A stretch of 64,000 bases of DNA from Pectobacterium sp013449375 (GTDB lineage: Bacteria > Pseudomonadota > Gammaproteobacteria > Enterobacterales > Enterobacteriaceae), in the NCBI RefSeq assembly GCF_048593165.1, contig NZ_CP184271.1. One strand, written 5' to 3'. Under the pieces are notes generated by a model. The model worked only from the letters and a program-made list of their open reading frames with translations, was not told the DNA's origin and searched no databases. Made by a program: the position numbers and the translations under genes. The first letter of the stretch is position 1; the number at the start of each line of letters is the position of its first letter. Positions 34,220 through 43,032 of the stretch are shown here, piece after piece.

Positions 34220-35278
34220 ATGAACCTATCTCGTTTACTGGGCGTTTGCGTCCTCAGTCTCTCAGTGCTGCTGAGTTTCCCTTCTCAGGCTGCGCCTAAA
34301 ACGCAATTCAACGAGTGCTGGACGATCTATGCCGGATGGATGCCGTGGGGGTTCATCGCCACACAGGGCATTATCGATAAATGGGCCGACAAGTACGGCA
34401 TCAAGATTAAGGTCACCCAGCTTAACGACTACGTCGAGTCGATCAACCAATACACCGCCGGACAGTTTGACGGCTGCACGATGACCAATATGGATGCGCT
34501 GACCATTCCGGCTGCGGGTGGTGTGGATACCACGGCGCTGCTCCTTGGCAGTTTCTCGGCGGGCAACGATGGCATCGTGCTCAAAGGCAAAGGGAAAACG
34601 CTGAGCGATTTGCGCGGGATGAAAGTCAACCTGCCTGAACTCTCTGTCTCGCATTATCTGCTGGTGCGCGGTCTGGAAACCGCTGGCTTGAGAGAACGGG
34701 ACGTCACGGTCGTCAACACCTCAGATGCTGATATTGTCGCCGCCTTCTCCACTCGTAGCGTGCAGGCTGCCGTCGCCTGGAACCCCCAGCTTTCTGTAAT
34801 CAAAAGCCAGCCGGACACCACGGAAGTCTTTCAGTCCGGCCAGATTCCTGGTGAGCTGATCGACATGATGGTCGTGAATACGCAGACGCTACAGGATAAT
34901 CCGGCGTTGGGCAAAGCGCTAGCTGGTGCCTGGTTTGAAATGATGGCGCTAATGAAAGCGGGCGACAAACCAGCGCTGGAGTCCATGGCTGCCGCCTCTG
35001 GCACCGATTTAGCGGGCTATCAGGCGCAGTTAAAAACCACCCATCTGTTTTATTCCGCGCAGGACAATCTGGCGTTTCTGACCAGTCTGGATCTCCCTAA
35101 CACCATGAAGCGCGTGGCGGAGTTCTCCTTTGATAAAGGGTTACTTGGTGCAGGCGCACAGAGCGCAGATTTTATCGGCATGACGTTCCCCAGACAGATT
35201 ACTCAGGGCGACAGCGCCAATGTGAAGCTGCGCTTTGACGACACCTTCGTGCGTCTGGCCGCAGAGAACAAACTCTGA
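34220..35278 (+). CDS. ABC transporter substrate-binding protein (NMT1/SsuA-like), guanidine locus
   Basis: A 352-residue periplasmic binding protein with a signal peptide cleaved near SQAAPK. The fold opening WTIYAGWMPWGF and the segments NQYTAGQFDGCTMTNMDAL and VNTSDADIVAAF are typical of nitrate/sulfonate/taurine-type binding proteins, especially those annotated as urea-carboxylase-linked. GGAGG lies seven bases before the ATG. Under the guanidine-I riboswitch it is likely to bind guanidine or a related compound. The frame is intact even though the downstream ATPase and carboxylase are broken. Confidence 0.85.
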   Translation: MNLSRLLGVCVLSLSVLLSFPSQAAPKTQFNECWTIYAGWMPWGFIATQGIIDKWADKYGIKIKVTQLNDYVESINQYTAGQFDGCTMTNMDALTIPAAGGVDTTALLLGSFSAGNDGIVLKGKGKTLSDLRGMKVNLPELSVSHYLLVRGLETAGLRERDVTVVNTSDADIVAAFSTRSVQAAVAWNPQLSVIKSQPDTTEVFQSGQIPGELIDMMVVNTQTLQDNPALGKALAGAWFEMMALMKAGDKPALESMAAASGTDLAGYQAQLKTTHLFYSAQDNLAFLTSLDLPNTMKRVAEFSFDKGLLGAGAQSADFIGMTFPRQITQGDSANVKLRFDDTFVRLAAENKL

Positions 35279-35301
35279 TCCTACAGACTGGAGAGACTAC
35301 C

Positions 35302-36117
35302 GTGCGTTTGATCAATCGCTACCCCAGTCGGGGCGGACGGCTGTTGCTGATTCTACTGTCGTTTGTCGTGCTGCTGGCGCTGTACCTCATCGGGTCAGCG
35401 CTGCGGCTGGAGGCTAACCCCAATGACAAACTCCTGCCGAGTCTCGGGCAAATGGCCGAGGCGATTCAGCGCATGGCATTCACCGAGGACAAACGCAGTG
35501 GGGATTACCTGTTCTGGCTGGATACGCAGGCCAGTCTGGTGCGTCTCGCGCTGGGGCTGGGGATCGCCAGTCTGTTGAGCCTGCTGTTCGGGGTTGCGGC
35601 AGGCGCGTTCCCGCTGTTTCGCGCCTCGCTCTCGCCGCTGATGACCGTGCTGTCGATGATTCCGCCGCTGGCGATTTTGCCCATCCTGTTTATCGTCTTC
35701 GGGCTGGATGAACTCTCGAAAGTGATGCTGATCGTCATTGGCGTCACGCCGATGCTGGCGCGCGATCTTGAACAGCACGCCCGCAACATACCGCAGGAAA
35801 CGCTGATTAAAGCCCAGACACTGGGCGCGAACAGTTGGGTTGTGGTACTGCGCGTTATTCTGCCGCAGTTGCTGTCGCGTCTGCTGATTTCACTGCGGCT
35901 GCTGCTGGGCGCGGCGTGGCTGTTCCTGATTTCTGCCGAAGCAATTTCGGCAACGGCTGGGCTGGGTTATCGCATCTTTTTGGTACGCCGTTATTTGGCA
36001 ATGGACGTGATTCTGCCTTACGTGGTGTGGATCACGCTGCTGGCATGTCTCATGGATAGGGCGCTGCGCTGGCTGCATCGTCGTGGCTTCCCATGGTCAG
36101 AGGAAAGCAAAGCATGA
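35302..36117 (+). CDS. ABC transporter permease, guanidine locus
   Basis: A 271-residue inner-membrane permease (BPD_transp_1 type) with about six helices and the EAA-like loop IPQETLIKAQTLGANSW followed by ILPQLL, where the ATPase docks. It starts at a GTG (35302) with GGAGAG eight bases upstream. It overlaps the ATPase remnant by four bases (ATGA). The permease is intact, but its partner ATPase is truncated, so the transporter is probably non-functional unless another ATPase substitutes. Confidence 0.87.
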   Translation: MRLINRYPSRGGRLLLILLSFVVLLALYLIGSALRLEANPNDKLLPSLGQMAEAIQRMAFTEDKRSGDYLFWLDTQASLVRLALGLGIASLLSLLFGVAAGAFPLFRASLSPLMTVLSMIPPLAILPILFIVFGLDELSKVMLIVIGVTPMLARDLEQHARNIPQETLIKAQTLGANSWVVVLRVILPQLLSRLLISLRLLLGAAWLFLISAEAISATAGLGYRIFLVRRYLAMDVILPYVVWITLLACLMDRALRWLHRRGFPWSEESKA

Positions 36118-36287
36118 GTTTTATTGAGATCGATAACATCTGGCAGGAATACGGCGACCACGTTGTGCTGGAACGGCTCAATCTGAACGTTGAGGAAGGG
36201 GCGTTTTGCACCATGGTTGGCGCATCCGGCTGCGGTAAATCCACCTTTCTGCGCCTGCTCAGCATTATCTGTTTCAGCAGCACCTGA
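36114..36287 (+). pseudogene. Truncated ABC transporter ATPase
   Basis: The gene opens normally (MSFIEIDNIWQEYGDHVVLE) and reaches Walker A GASGCGKST, but after FLRLLS the sequence departs from the family and stops within seven codons. The signature motif, Walker B and switch regions, about 200 residues, are missing. The break lies about 35 bases before the second guanidine-II hairpin pair, so one deletion removed the rest of this gene and perhaps following genes. It cannot hydrolyse ATP. Confidence 0.9.
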
Positions 36288-36297
36288 CCGTTACCGC

Positions 36298-36342
36298 GAT
36301 GGACGACCATCATGCGGATCGCATTTTGGCGGGACGACCCGC
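36298..36342 (+). promoter_or_regulatory. Second guanidine-II riboswitch-like tandem hairpin
   Basis: GATGG-ACGA-CCATC (36298-36311) and GCGGG-ACGA-CCCGC (36329-36342) are perfect five-base-pair stems with ACGA loops 17 bases apart, the guanidine-II architecture. The first stem extends with CCGC/GCGG around a two-base bulge. It ends 19 bases before the carboxylase start, where the ribosome binding site is weak. It would have given the carboxylase its own guanidine control inside the operon. Confidence 0.85.
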
Positions 36343-36361
36343 TCTTGCATGAGTCTAGCGT

Positions 36362-37786
36362 ATGTTCGACCAACTTCTGATTGCTAACCGTGGCGCGATT
36401 GCGTGCCGTATTCTGCGTTCGCTGCGCGAGATGAACGTCCGTGGTGTCGCAGTCTATTCCGATGCCGATATCAGTAGCTTGCATATTCAGGATGCCGATG
36501 AAGCCATTAGCCTAGGCGAGGGCGCGGCGGTGCGCACCTATCTGGATGTAGACAAAATTCTCTCTGCGGCTCGGCGCAGCGGCGCGCAGGCCATTCATCT
36601 CGGCTATGGTTTTCTGTCTGAGAATGCGGCGTTTGCCGAAACCTGCGAAGCTGCGCAGATTGCCTTTGTCGGGCCGACGCCGCAGCAGCTACGGGTATTT
36701 GGTTTAAAGCACACGGCGCGCGCGCTGGCGAAGCAGCACAACGTACCGCTGCTGGAAGGCACCGAGCTGCTGGAAAATATTGATGTGGCTCTCGGTGCGG
36801 CGGCAACAATCGGCTATCCGGTCATGCTTAAAAGCACGGCCGGAGGCGGTGGGATCGGGATGCGCGTCTGCTATAGCGCCACGGAACTGTCCGACGCGTT
36901 TGAAACAGTAAAGCGTCTGGGGCAGAACAACTTCAGCGATGCGGGCGTATTCATCGAAAAGTATATCGAACGCGCCCGGCATCTGGAGGTACAGATCTTT
37001 GGTGATGGTCAGGGATATGTGATGGGGCTGGGCGATGTTTACCTCGGCGCACCGGTGGCAACGCCGCTGGATCCACGCCACCGTTTGATCACCACCAAAT
37101 ATAATCCAGCGCGTACCTGGACGGCGGAAAACTCGGTGGGCATCGGCGGCGCGTACCTGTGCGTGTACGGCATGGAAGGGCCAGGCGGTTACCAGTTTGT
37201 CGGCCGCACGCTGCAAATGTGGGATCGCTATCGTGGCGTTGGCGCATTTGACGGTAAACCGTGGCTGCTGCGTTTCTTTGATCAAATTCGCTTTTATCCA
37301 GTGTCGGCCGATGAGTTGTTATCGATCTGACGGGATTTCCCGCTAGGGCGCTACCCGTTACGGATCGAGCAAAGCGAGCTGGCGCTAAACGCCTATCAGG
37401 ATTTCCTGTCGCGGGAAGCGGAAGACATCGAGGCATTTCGCGTGCACCAGCGAGCGGCGTTTGAGGCGGAGCGCGAGCGCTGGCGTATTGCCGGTCAATC
37501 GGTGACGGATAGCGTGGACGTGGTGATTGAAGAGGAGAGCGAAGCACCGATCCTGCCGGAACAGGTCGGCGTAGCAAGCCCGATTTCCGGTAATCTCTGG
37601 CAGGTGACGACGGAGATCGGAAAAACGGTAGCCGAGGGGGAAACGTTGATGATTCTCGAATCCATGAAAATGGAAATCCCGATTGTCTCGCCGCAGCGCG
37701 GCATGGTGCGGGATATTCGCTGTCAGCCTGGCGCATCCGTTCGCGCGGGGCAGTGCGTAGTGGTGATCGAATCACAAGCGGAATAA
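36362..37786 (+). pseudogene. Guanidine/urea carboxylase, internally deleted and interrupted
   Basis: The N-terminus is a biotin carboxylase domain (MFDQLLIANRGAIACRILRS, glycine-rich loop STAGGGGIGMR near 156-166, then EVQIFGDG). At about residue 220 it jumps, still in frame, to the C-terminal part of the carboxyltransferase domain (YNPARTWTAENSVGIGGAYL, GGYQFVGRTLQMWDR). A TGA at 37328-37330 follows ADELLSI, but the same frame continues with RDFPLGRYP to a biotin carrier domain with ESMKMEIP. Normal proteins are about 1,200 residues; about 475 codons remain. A CGA-to-TGA change would explain the stop. No active enzyme is expected. Confidence 0.9.
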
Positions 37787-37995
37787 CGGCGGCGCTCTGT
37801 CGTATAGATCACAAATAGTCTAATTAGGTAATCAGCAATTATTAAAACACAGGTTGGGGGAGAAATAGCCTCTGGCCTGTTAATACAGACGCTACGCTAA
37901 TTGGCTGATAGAGAATGGTAGCTACTCTGATAATAACAGTGCTAAACGATTATAAAGGGCAATAAAAAGGGAATAATTCAAAGAAAAAAAAGGAA

Positions 37996-38072
37996 TGGTG
38001 CGTTCAATTGGACTCGAACCAACGACCCCCACCATGTCAAGGTGGTGCTCTAACCAACTGAGCTATGAACGC
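37996..38072 (-). tRNA. valV: tRNA-Val (anticodon GAC), valV-like
   Basis: A 77-base cloverleaf with encoded CCA. The acceptor is GCGTTCA/TGAACGC, the anticodon stem-loop CCACC-TTGACAT-GGTGG gives GAC, and the T arm is GTTGGTTCGAGTCCAAT. From memory it matches E. coli valV base for base. It lies next to mdtK as valV does in E. coli. Confidence 0.97.
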
Positions 38073-38232
38073 ATTGAAATACCGAACTGCCTGTCTGACA
38101 GCGAGGCGAATAGTAGCGAGCGAGGGGGAAACTGGCAAGAGGAAAAATGCAATTTTGTGCTCTTGCCAGTGCGATTGCTGGGGTTGTGTCCATTGTGTCG
38201 TTTTTTTCGACGTAAACTGGATGAAACGTTAT

Positions 38233-39606
38233 CTAGCGTGCGGCGCGCGCTAAAATCCGTGCGGCGGGTTGACGCTGGAGAAAACGAATTCGCGTCACCA
38301 TCATCACGGCCGCTGCCGTCAGGCCAATGATGAAACCACACCAGAAGCCCGCAGGCCCCATGCGCGGCACGATAATATCCGTCAACGCCAGCAGATAGCC
38401 ACTCGGTAGGCCCAAGACCCAGTACGCCGTGAACGTAATATAGAAAATTGACCGGGTATCTTTATAACCGCGCAAAACACCACTGCCGATCGCCTGAACG
38501 GCATCGGAAATTTGATAAACGGCAGCCAACAGCATGAGCTGAGAAGCCATCGCTACAACCAGCGGATCCTGATTATAGAGCAGAGCGATAGGCTCACGCA
38601 GCAGTGTGGTGAAAATGGCCGTACAGCTGGCTAATGCCACGCCGGCCATGATACCGGTGTGTGCGGCGATGCGTGCGTTCTCAACCGAACCTTCTCCTAA
38701 GCGATGCCCGACGCGAATGGTCGTGGCGACCCCCACCGAGAGAGGAAGAACGAACATCAGCGAACTGAAATTCAGGGCAATCTGGTGACCGGCCACATCG
38801 ACGACGCCCAGCGGCAACACTAACAGCGCCACCACGGCAAACAGTGTCACTTCAAAAAGTAATGCCAGCGCGATAGGTAAGCCGAGGCCAAAGAGGCGTT
38901 TCAGCACGGCAACGTCCGGGCGGAATGCAGGACGGTGCATGCGGATATCGCGTAGCCAGGAAGCGCGTCGGGTATAGAACATCATCAATAGCATCATAAT
39001 CCAGTAAACCGAGGCAGTAGCCACGCCGCAGCCAACGCCGCCCAGTTCGGGCATGCCAAATTTACCGTGAATAAAGATGTAGTTGATCGGGATGTTGATT
39101 AACAGCCCGATGAATCCAATCATCATGCCGGGGTAGGTTTTGGATAGCCCTTCACATTGGCAGCGCAAAACCTGATAGAACAAATAACCAGGCACACCCC
39201 ACAGTAGCGCATGCAGGTAGCTAATTGCCTTTGCCGCCAACTCGGGCGAGCCGTCGCTCATCAGGTTAATGGCGTATCCCCCCTGATACAGCACCAGCAT
39301 CGTAAGCACAGAAATGATGGCGGCGAGGAGGAAGGACTGTCGCACCTGATAAGAGATGCGATCACGTCTGCCGGAACCGTTGAGCTGTGCGACAACGGGC
39401 GTCAGCGCCAACAGCAGGCCATGGCCAAAAAGAATGGCGGGGAGCCAGATAGAGGTCCCTACGGCGACGGCGGCCATATCGGTGGCGCTATAAGCACCGG
39501 CCATGACGGTGTCAACCACACCCATCGACGTTTGGGACACTTGCGCAATAATGACAGGAACAGCAAGCGCCGATAATTTACGCGCTTCTGTCAGATACTG
39601 TTGCAC
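38233..39606 (-). CDS. mdtK: Multidrug efflux MATE transporter MdtK (NorM)
   Basis: A 457-residue cation-coupled drug exporter with 12 transmembrane helices. Conserved segments MGVVDTVMAGAYSATDMAAV and PAILFGHGLLLALTPVVAQ, and the second-half repeat SPLG-type VLPLGVVDVAGHQIALN, match E. coli MdtK closely and the length is identical. I use the GTG at 39606, with AAGGAAGG just upstream; an open extension to 39672 is not supported by alignment. It is divergent from ribC, as in E. coli. Confidence 0.94.
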   Translation of the reverse strand: MQQYLTEARKLSALAVPVIIAQVSQTSMGVVDTVMAGAYSATDMAAVAVGTSIWLPAILFGHGLLLALTPVVAQLNGSGRRDRISYQVRQSFLLAAIISVLTMLVLYQGGYAINLMSDGSPELAAKAISYLHALLWGVPGYLFYQVLRCQCEGLSKTYPGMMIGFIGLLINIPINYIFIHGKFGMPELGGVGCGVATASVYWIMMLLMMFYTRRASWLRDIRMHRPAFRPDVAVLKRLFGLGLPIALALLFEVTLFAVVALLVLPLGVVDVAGHQIALNFSSLMFVLPLSVGVATTIRVGHRLGEGSVENARIAAHTGIMAGVALASCTAIFTTLLREPIALLYNQDPLVVAMASQLMLLAAVYQISDAVQAIGSGVLRGYKDTRSIFYITFTAYWVLGLPSGYLLALTDIIVPRMGPAGFWCGFIIGLTAAAVMMVTRIRFLQRQPAARILARAAR

Positions 39607-39854
39607 GGATACCTTCCTTGAATGACTTAATTTTGCTAGCGGGATGAATAATCTGGATATGGAAAACGTCAAGAATAAAACGAGAACGTTATTGTAACGA
39701 CTTAATAAAAGTAAACCAGCTTGAAAGAGAATATATTCTTTTTGTTACGCTGCAGTTTCTATAATGTCTGACGCAACGTATTCCGGTTTGGTTTTCCGCG
39801 GAATATCGGGCACACTGCACAACGTCATTTCTTTGTTTTTAAGAGGCAAACCGC

Positions 39855-40490
39855 ATGTTTACCGGTATTGTTCAGGGCACCGCGCCGGTGGTGTCGATTG
39901 AAGAAAAATCCAATTTCCGCACGCACGTTGTCCAACTTCCACCTGATCTGCTGCCCGGACTTGTGCCCGGTGCCTCGGTGGCGCACAACGGCTGTTGCCT
40001 GACCGTAACTGCCATTGATGGCGATCGTGTCAGCTTCGATCTCATGAAAGAAACGCTGCGACTAACGAATCTGGGCGATATTCATGAAGGCGATGTGGTG
40101 AATATTGAACGTGCCGCGAAATTCGGTGACGAGATTGGTGGACACGTCATGTCAGGCCATATCATGTGTACGGCGGAAGTGGTGAAGATTCAGGTGTCAG
40201 AGAATAACCATCAGATTTGGTTCCGTCTGGCAGATGAAACACTGATGAAATACGTGCTGCATAAAGGCTTCGTTGGGATTGATGGCATCAGCCTGACAGT
40301 AGGAGAAGTGACCCGCGGACGTTTCTGCGTGCATTTAATTCCAGAAACGCTGAACCGCACCACGTTGGGACAGAAGCGTCTGGGTAATCGCATCAATATT
40401 GAAATCGACCCGCAGACCCAGGCCGTGGTGGATACGGTTGAGCGCGTGTTGGCGAGCAAGCAGGCGAGCGACTTGGGCAAAGAAGAGTAA
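39855..40490 (+). CDS. ribC: Riboflavin synthase alpha chain
   Basis: A 211-residue enzyme that converts two 6,7-dimethyl-8-ribityllumazine molecules to riboflavin plus pyrimidinedione. The duplicated lumazine-binding barrels are clear: MFTGIVQG with NGCCLTVT in the first, and GHVMSGHI with GIDGISLTV in the second. Length and opening match E. coli. It is a single gene followed by a strong terminator and divergent from mdtK. No FMN riboswitch is visible upstream. Confidence 0.96.
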   Translation: MFTGIVQGTAPVVSIEEKSNFRTHVVQLPPDLLPGLVPGASVAHNGCCLTVTAIDGDRVSFDLMKETLRLTNLGDIHEGDVVNIERAAKFGDEIGGHVMSGHIMCTAEVVKIQVSENNHQIWFRLADETLMKYVLHKGFVGIDGISLTVGEVTRGRFCVHLIPETLNRTTLGQKRLGNRINIEIDPQTQAVVDTVERVLASKQASDLGKEE

Positions 40491-40512
40491 TTTCGGCGTT
40501 GCCTGTGCTTGT

Positions 40513-40545
40513 AAACCGGACGAATAGCCTCGTCCGGTTTTTCTT
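40513..40545 (+). terminator. Terminator of ribC
   Basis: AAACCGGACGA and TCGTCCGGTTT form a perfect 11-base-pair stem with an ATAGCC loop, followed by TTCTTTTC. Confidence 0.92.
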
Positions 40546-40588
40546 TTCTGTCAGCGTGAACGTCTATTTTTCTTTCGTGCTGCTGCAC

Positions 40589-41614
40589 TTAGCGGCGATA
40601 GTCGAGGTAAGGGCCATCTGCCACCGAGCGGCGTTCGATCAGCGTTGGGTGCACTTCGATCACGTGTGCATCTTCTCGCTTACTGGTAATGCGATCCAGC
40701 AACATCGCAAAGGCGGACTGCCCCAGACGCTCTTTCGGTTGATGAATGGTGGTCAGCGCCGGTGTAAAGAAACGCGCGTGGCGCACGTTGTCATAACCGA
40801 TCACTGAAATATCTTGCGGCACGCGCAGACCCAGTTCGTCTGCCGCACAGATGGCGCCCATCGCCATAATGTCGCCACCGCAGAATACGGCCGTTGGCCG
40901 CTGTTTCTGCGCAAGAATTTGATGCATGGCTTTATAACCGGATTCCGGCTCGAAATCGCCCTGAACCACCCACTCTTCACGCACGGTGATATCGGCTTCT
41001 TTCAGCGCTTTTAAAAAGCCGAGGTAGCGCCCGCTGCCGGTGTTACGTTCTTGAATACCGGGAATGGCACCAATATCCCGATGGCCGCGTTCGATAAGAT
41101 AGCGACCTGCCATATAACCGCCTTCAAAGGCGTTATCGATAATTGTATCGGTAAAGCCGCTGTGCATCTGGCCCCAGTCCATCACGACCATTGGGATACT
41201 GCGATAATCTTCTAACATCGCCAGCAGCTCGGGGGGATATTCGGCACACATCACCAACAGGCCGTCGACGCGTTTTTGCGCCAGCATGGAAAGATAAGCG
41301 CGCTGTTTACCGATGTCGTTATGCGAATTACACAGTACCAGCGTGTAACCTTTGGCATAGCAGCTGTTTTCGACGGCTTCGATGATTTCGGCGAAATAGG
41401 GGGCTTCGCTGGATGTGGCCAGCAAACCGATTGATTTGGTGTGATTAACTTTGAGGCTGCGGGCGACGGCGCTGGGCGAATAGTGCAACTCTTTGATTGC
41501 TGCCCTGACGGCTGCCTTAGTCTCTTCGGCGACGAAACGTGTTTTATTGATCACGTGCGATACGGTTGTGGTAGAAACGCCAGCACGCTTTGCCACATCT
41601 TTAATCGTTGCCAT
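40589..41614 (-). CDS. purR: Purine biosynthesis repressor PurR
   Basis: A 341-residue LacI-family repressor that binds PUR boxes when hypoxanthine or guanine is bound. The N-terminal helix-turn-helix TIKDVAKRAGVSTTTVSHVI and hinge helix SPSAVARSLKV are followed by a periplasmic-binding-protein-like effector domain. Length and sequence match E. coli PurR across the protein. A probable PUR box sits 46 bases upstream, consistent with autorepression. It is convergent with ribC; E. coli carries additional genes between these loci that are missing here. Confidence 0.96.
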   Translation of the reverse strand: MATIKDVAKRAGVSTTTVSHVINKTRFVAEETKAAVRAAIKELHYSPSAVARSLKVNHTKSIGLLATSSEAPYFAEIIEAVENSCYAKGYTLVLCNSHNDIGKQRAYLSMLAQKRVDGLLVMCAEYPPELLAMLEDYRSIPMVVMDWGQMHSGFTDTIIDNAFEGGYMAGRYLIERGHRDIGAIPGIQERNTGSGRYLGFLKALKEADITVREEWVVQGDFEPESGYKAMHQILAQKQRPTAVFCGGDIMAMGAICAADELGLRVPQDISVIGYDNVRHARFFTPALTTIHQPKERLGQSAFAMLLDRITSKREDAHVIEVHPTLIERRSVADGPYLDYRR

Positions 41615-41659
41615 CTAAAAATGACTCCTGAACTTACCTGTTACAGACGTAAGTATATT

Positions 41660-41675
41660 GTTAATCGTTTGCCTA
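41660..41675 (-). promoter_or_regulatory. Probable PurR operator of purR
   Basis: On the minus strand TAGGCAAACGATTAAC resembles the PUR box ACGCAAACGTTTNCGT, conserving GCAAACG in the left half; the right half is poor. The 375-base gap 41615-41990 otherwise holds AT-rich promoter-like sequence and no gene. Confidence 0.45.
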
Positions 41676-41990
41676 CGTTTAATGTTCTTCTTCTAAGCTA
41701 AAAAACAGGATTTCAGAAGGAGAATGCCGAATGTTATACCGAAGGGATCTGGGTTGACGTTTTTCGACCGATACGCAGCGCTTTCATAAACAGCGGATTG
41801 TGTCCGATTTATCATGAAAGGGAAAGAGCTAATTTATACTATTAGTGATGTATTGGTCCGAGATTTTTCACTAAAATTATGAAAGAATCGTAATAACCCT
41901 ATTTTTTGTGGTTTTAACCGCTTGGATGGGTTCGCGTAAAAGGCGGTTTCCTCTTTCAGATAAAATTTGTTCGTTAATAAGGAGTGGTTT

Positions 41991-42080
41991 ATGGATACAG
42001 ATCTGAAGATGTCTTTGCTGACAACGGTTGGCGCACTGGCGATGATCATTGTGTTCAGTTTTGTTGCGGTGCTGAACTAA
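41991..42080 (+). CDS. ynhF: Small membrane protein YnhF
   Basis: A 29-residue single-helix membrane protein, MDTDLKMSLLTTVGALAMI followed by IVFSFVAVLN. It resembles E. coli YnhF (also 29 residues, same polar opening) and lies beside purR as YnhF does. AAGGAG is seven bases before the ATG and a strong hairpin follows the stop, so it is a complete transcription unit. The function is unknown; homologues are inner-membrane proteins. Confidence 0.9.
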   Translation: MDTDLKMSLLTTVGALAMIIVFSFVAVLN

Positions 42081-42108
42081 CCGAACGATGCCTCTGTGTG
42101 ATTTCGGT

Positions 42109-42153
42109 ATTCAGACACGTTTATGCTACGTAAAACGTGTCTGAATCGTTCTT
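42109..42153. terminator. Strong hairpin between ynhF and mepH, probably bidirectional terminator
   Basis: ATTCAGACACGTTT and AAACGTGTCTGAAT form a 14-base-pair perfect stem with a ten-base loop. The plus-strand side continues CGTTCTTCTTCTTC; the gene on the other side is convergent mepH. Confidence 0.75.
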
Positions 42154-42177
42154 CTTCTTCGATGTCGAATCCGTTTC

Positions 42178-43032
42178 TCAACGAATCGTCTGTGGCGTCA
42201 CCACCCGACGTGCACCAACGTAGTGTTCCTGCCAATAATCTTCACTCAGTTTGCTGATACGAATATCTGAACCGGTACGCGGCGACTGGATAAATTTCCC
42301 TTCTCCCAGATAAACCCCGACGTGATCGGCCGCGCCACGATTATTGATGCGGAAGAAAACCAGATCGCCACTTTCCAGTTCGCTCTTTTTTATCGGAGCG
42401 GCGTCACGCAGGTGGTACATTTCGTTTGCAGTGCGTGGAATTTGGATCTTGACGACATCTTTGTAGGCGTAATAGACCAGCCCGCTACAGTCAAATCCGG
42501 TAAAGGGAGACGAACCGCCCCAGTGGTAAGGTTTACCTATCTGGCTCATCAACTTATTCATTGCGGTCGTTTTGGCATGTTGATAACGTTTTTTATGTGC
42601 TGCGCTTAGGGCCATTCCTTTTTCTGTCGGCGCTGGATTTTTCTCCACTTTCCCCTTGAGAGCGGTCTTCTTCAGTCCGGTTTTGACTCTGGCTTGTGCG
42701 GTGGTTTGTTTCTCTTCTTCAGGTTTCAGCCTTTTAAGATTTTTTTTCACGAGCGCGGGCGTGCTGCTTTGCGTCCGTGACGGTTTTTTTTCTGTTGATT
42801 TGTTTACGCTGCAAGGCTTGGTTTTCGTGCTGACAGCGGTAGTAGGTTCTGGTTTTTTGCTTTTGATCGGTGTTGGTGACTTCGCATTACCCTTTGTTTG
42901 ACGACTTTTCTTATTGGTTTCTTCAACAGCGCTTTTCTTTGGCGCGGAATGCGGGGTATGCGGTGCAGCCTGAACGACGTTCAGGGACAGATTGCTGAAA
43001 AATAATATAAAAAGAGTAATAAACAAGCGCAT
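42178..43032 (-). CDS. mepH: NlpC/P60 murein endopeptidase MepH (YdhO)
   Basis: A 284-residue exported peptidoglycan hydrolase that cuts the mDAP-D-Ala crosslink to allow wall expansion. A signal peptide ends near VQAAPH. The catalytic NlpC/P60 domain fills the C-terminal half: Cys in FTGFDCSGLVYYAY, His in ADHVGVYLG and a polar third residue downstream. Between them is a linker of about 110 residues very rich in Lys, Thr, Pro and Ser, probably wall-associating and disordered. It is next to grxD as in E. coli. Confidence 0.9.
   Translation of the reverse strand: MRLFITLFILFFSNLSLNVVQAAPHTPHSAPKKSAVEETNKKSRQTKGNAKSPTPIKSKKPEPTTAVSTKTKPCSVNKSTEKKPSRTQSSTPALVKKNLKRLKPEEEKQTTAQARVKTGLKKTALKGKVEKNPAPTEKGMALSAAHKKRYQHAKTTAMNKLMSQIGKPYHWGGSSPFTGFDCSGLVYYAYKDVVKIQIPRTANEMYHLRDAAPIKKSELESGDLVFFRINNRGAADHVGVYLGEGKFIQSPRTGSDIRISKLSEDYWQEHYVGARRVVTPQTIR

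Noticed and set aside
36362..37330. A functional stand-alone biotin carboxylase
   Set aside because: The frame joins the first part of the carboxylase domain to carboxyltransferase sequence, lacks most of the catalytic domain, and its continuation past the TGA shows it is a broken long carboxylase.
26463..38072. A prophage or integrative element between the tRNA genes
   Set aside because: No integrase, excisionase, phage structural or transfer genes are present; only the tRNA flanks suggest insertion.
39673..39854. An FMN riboswitch upstream of ribC
   Set aside because: The conserved RFN element blocks are absent; in enterobacteria that element precedes ribB.
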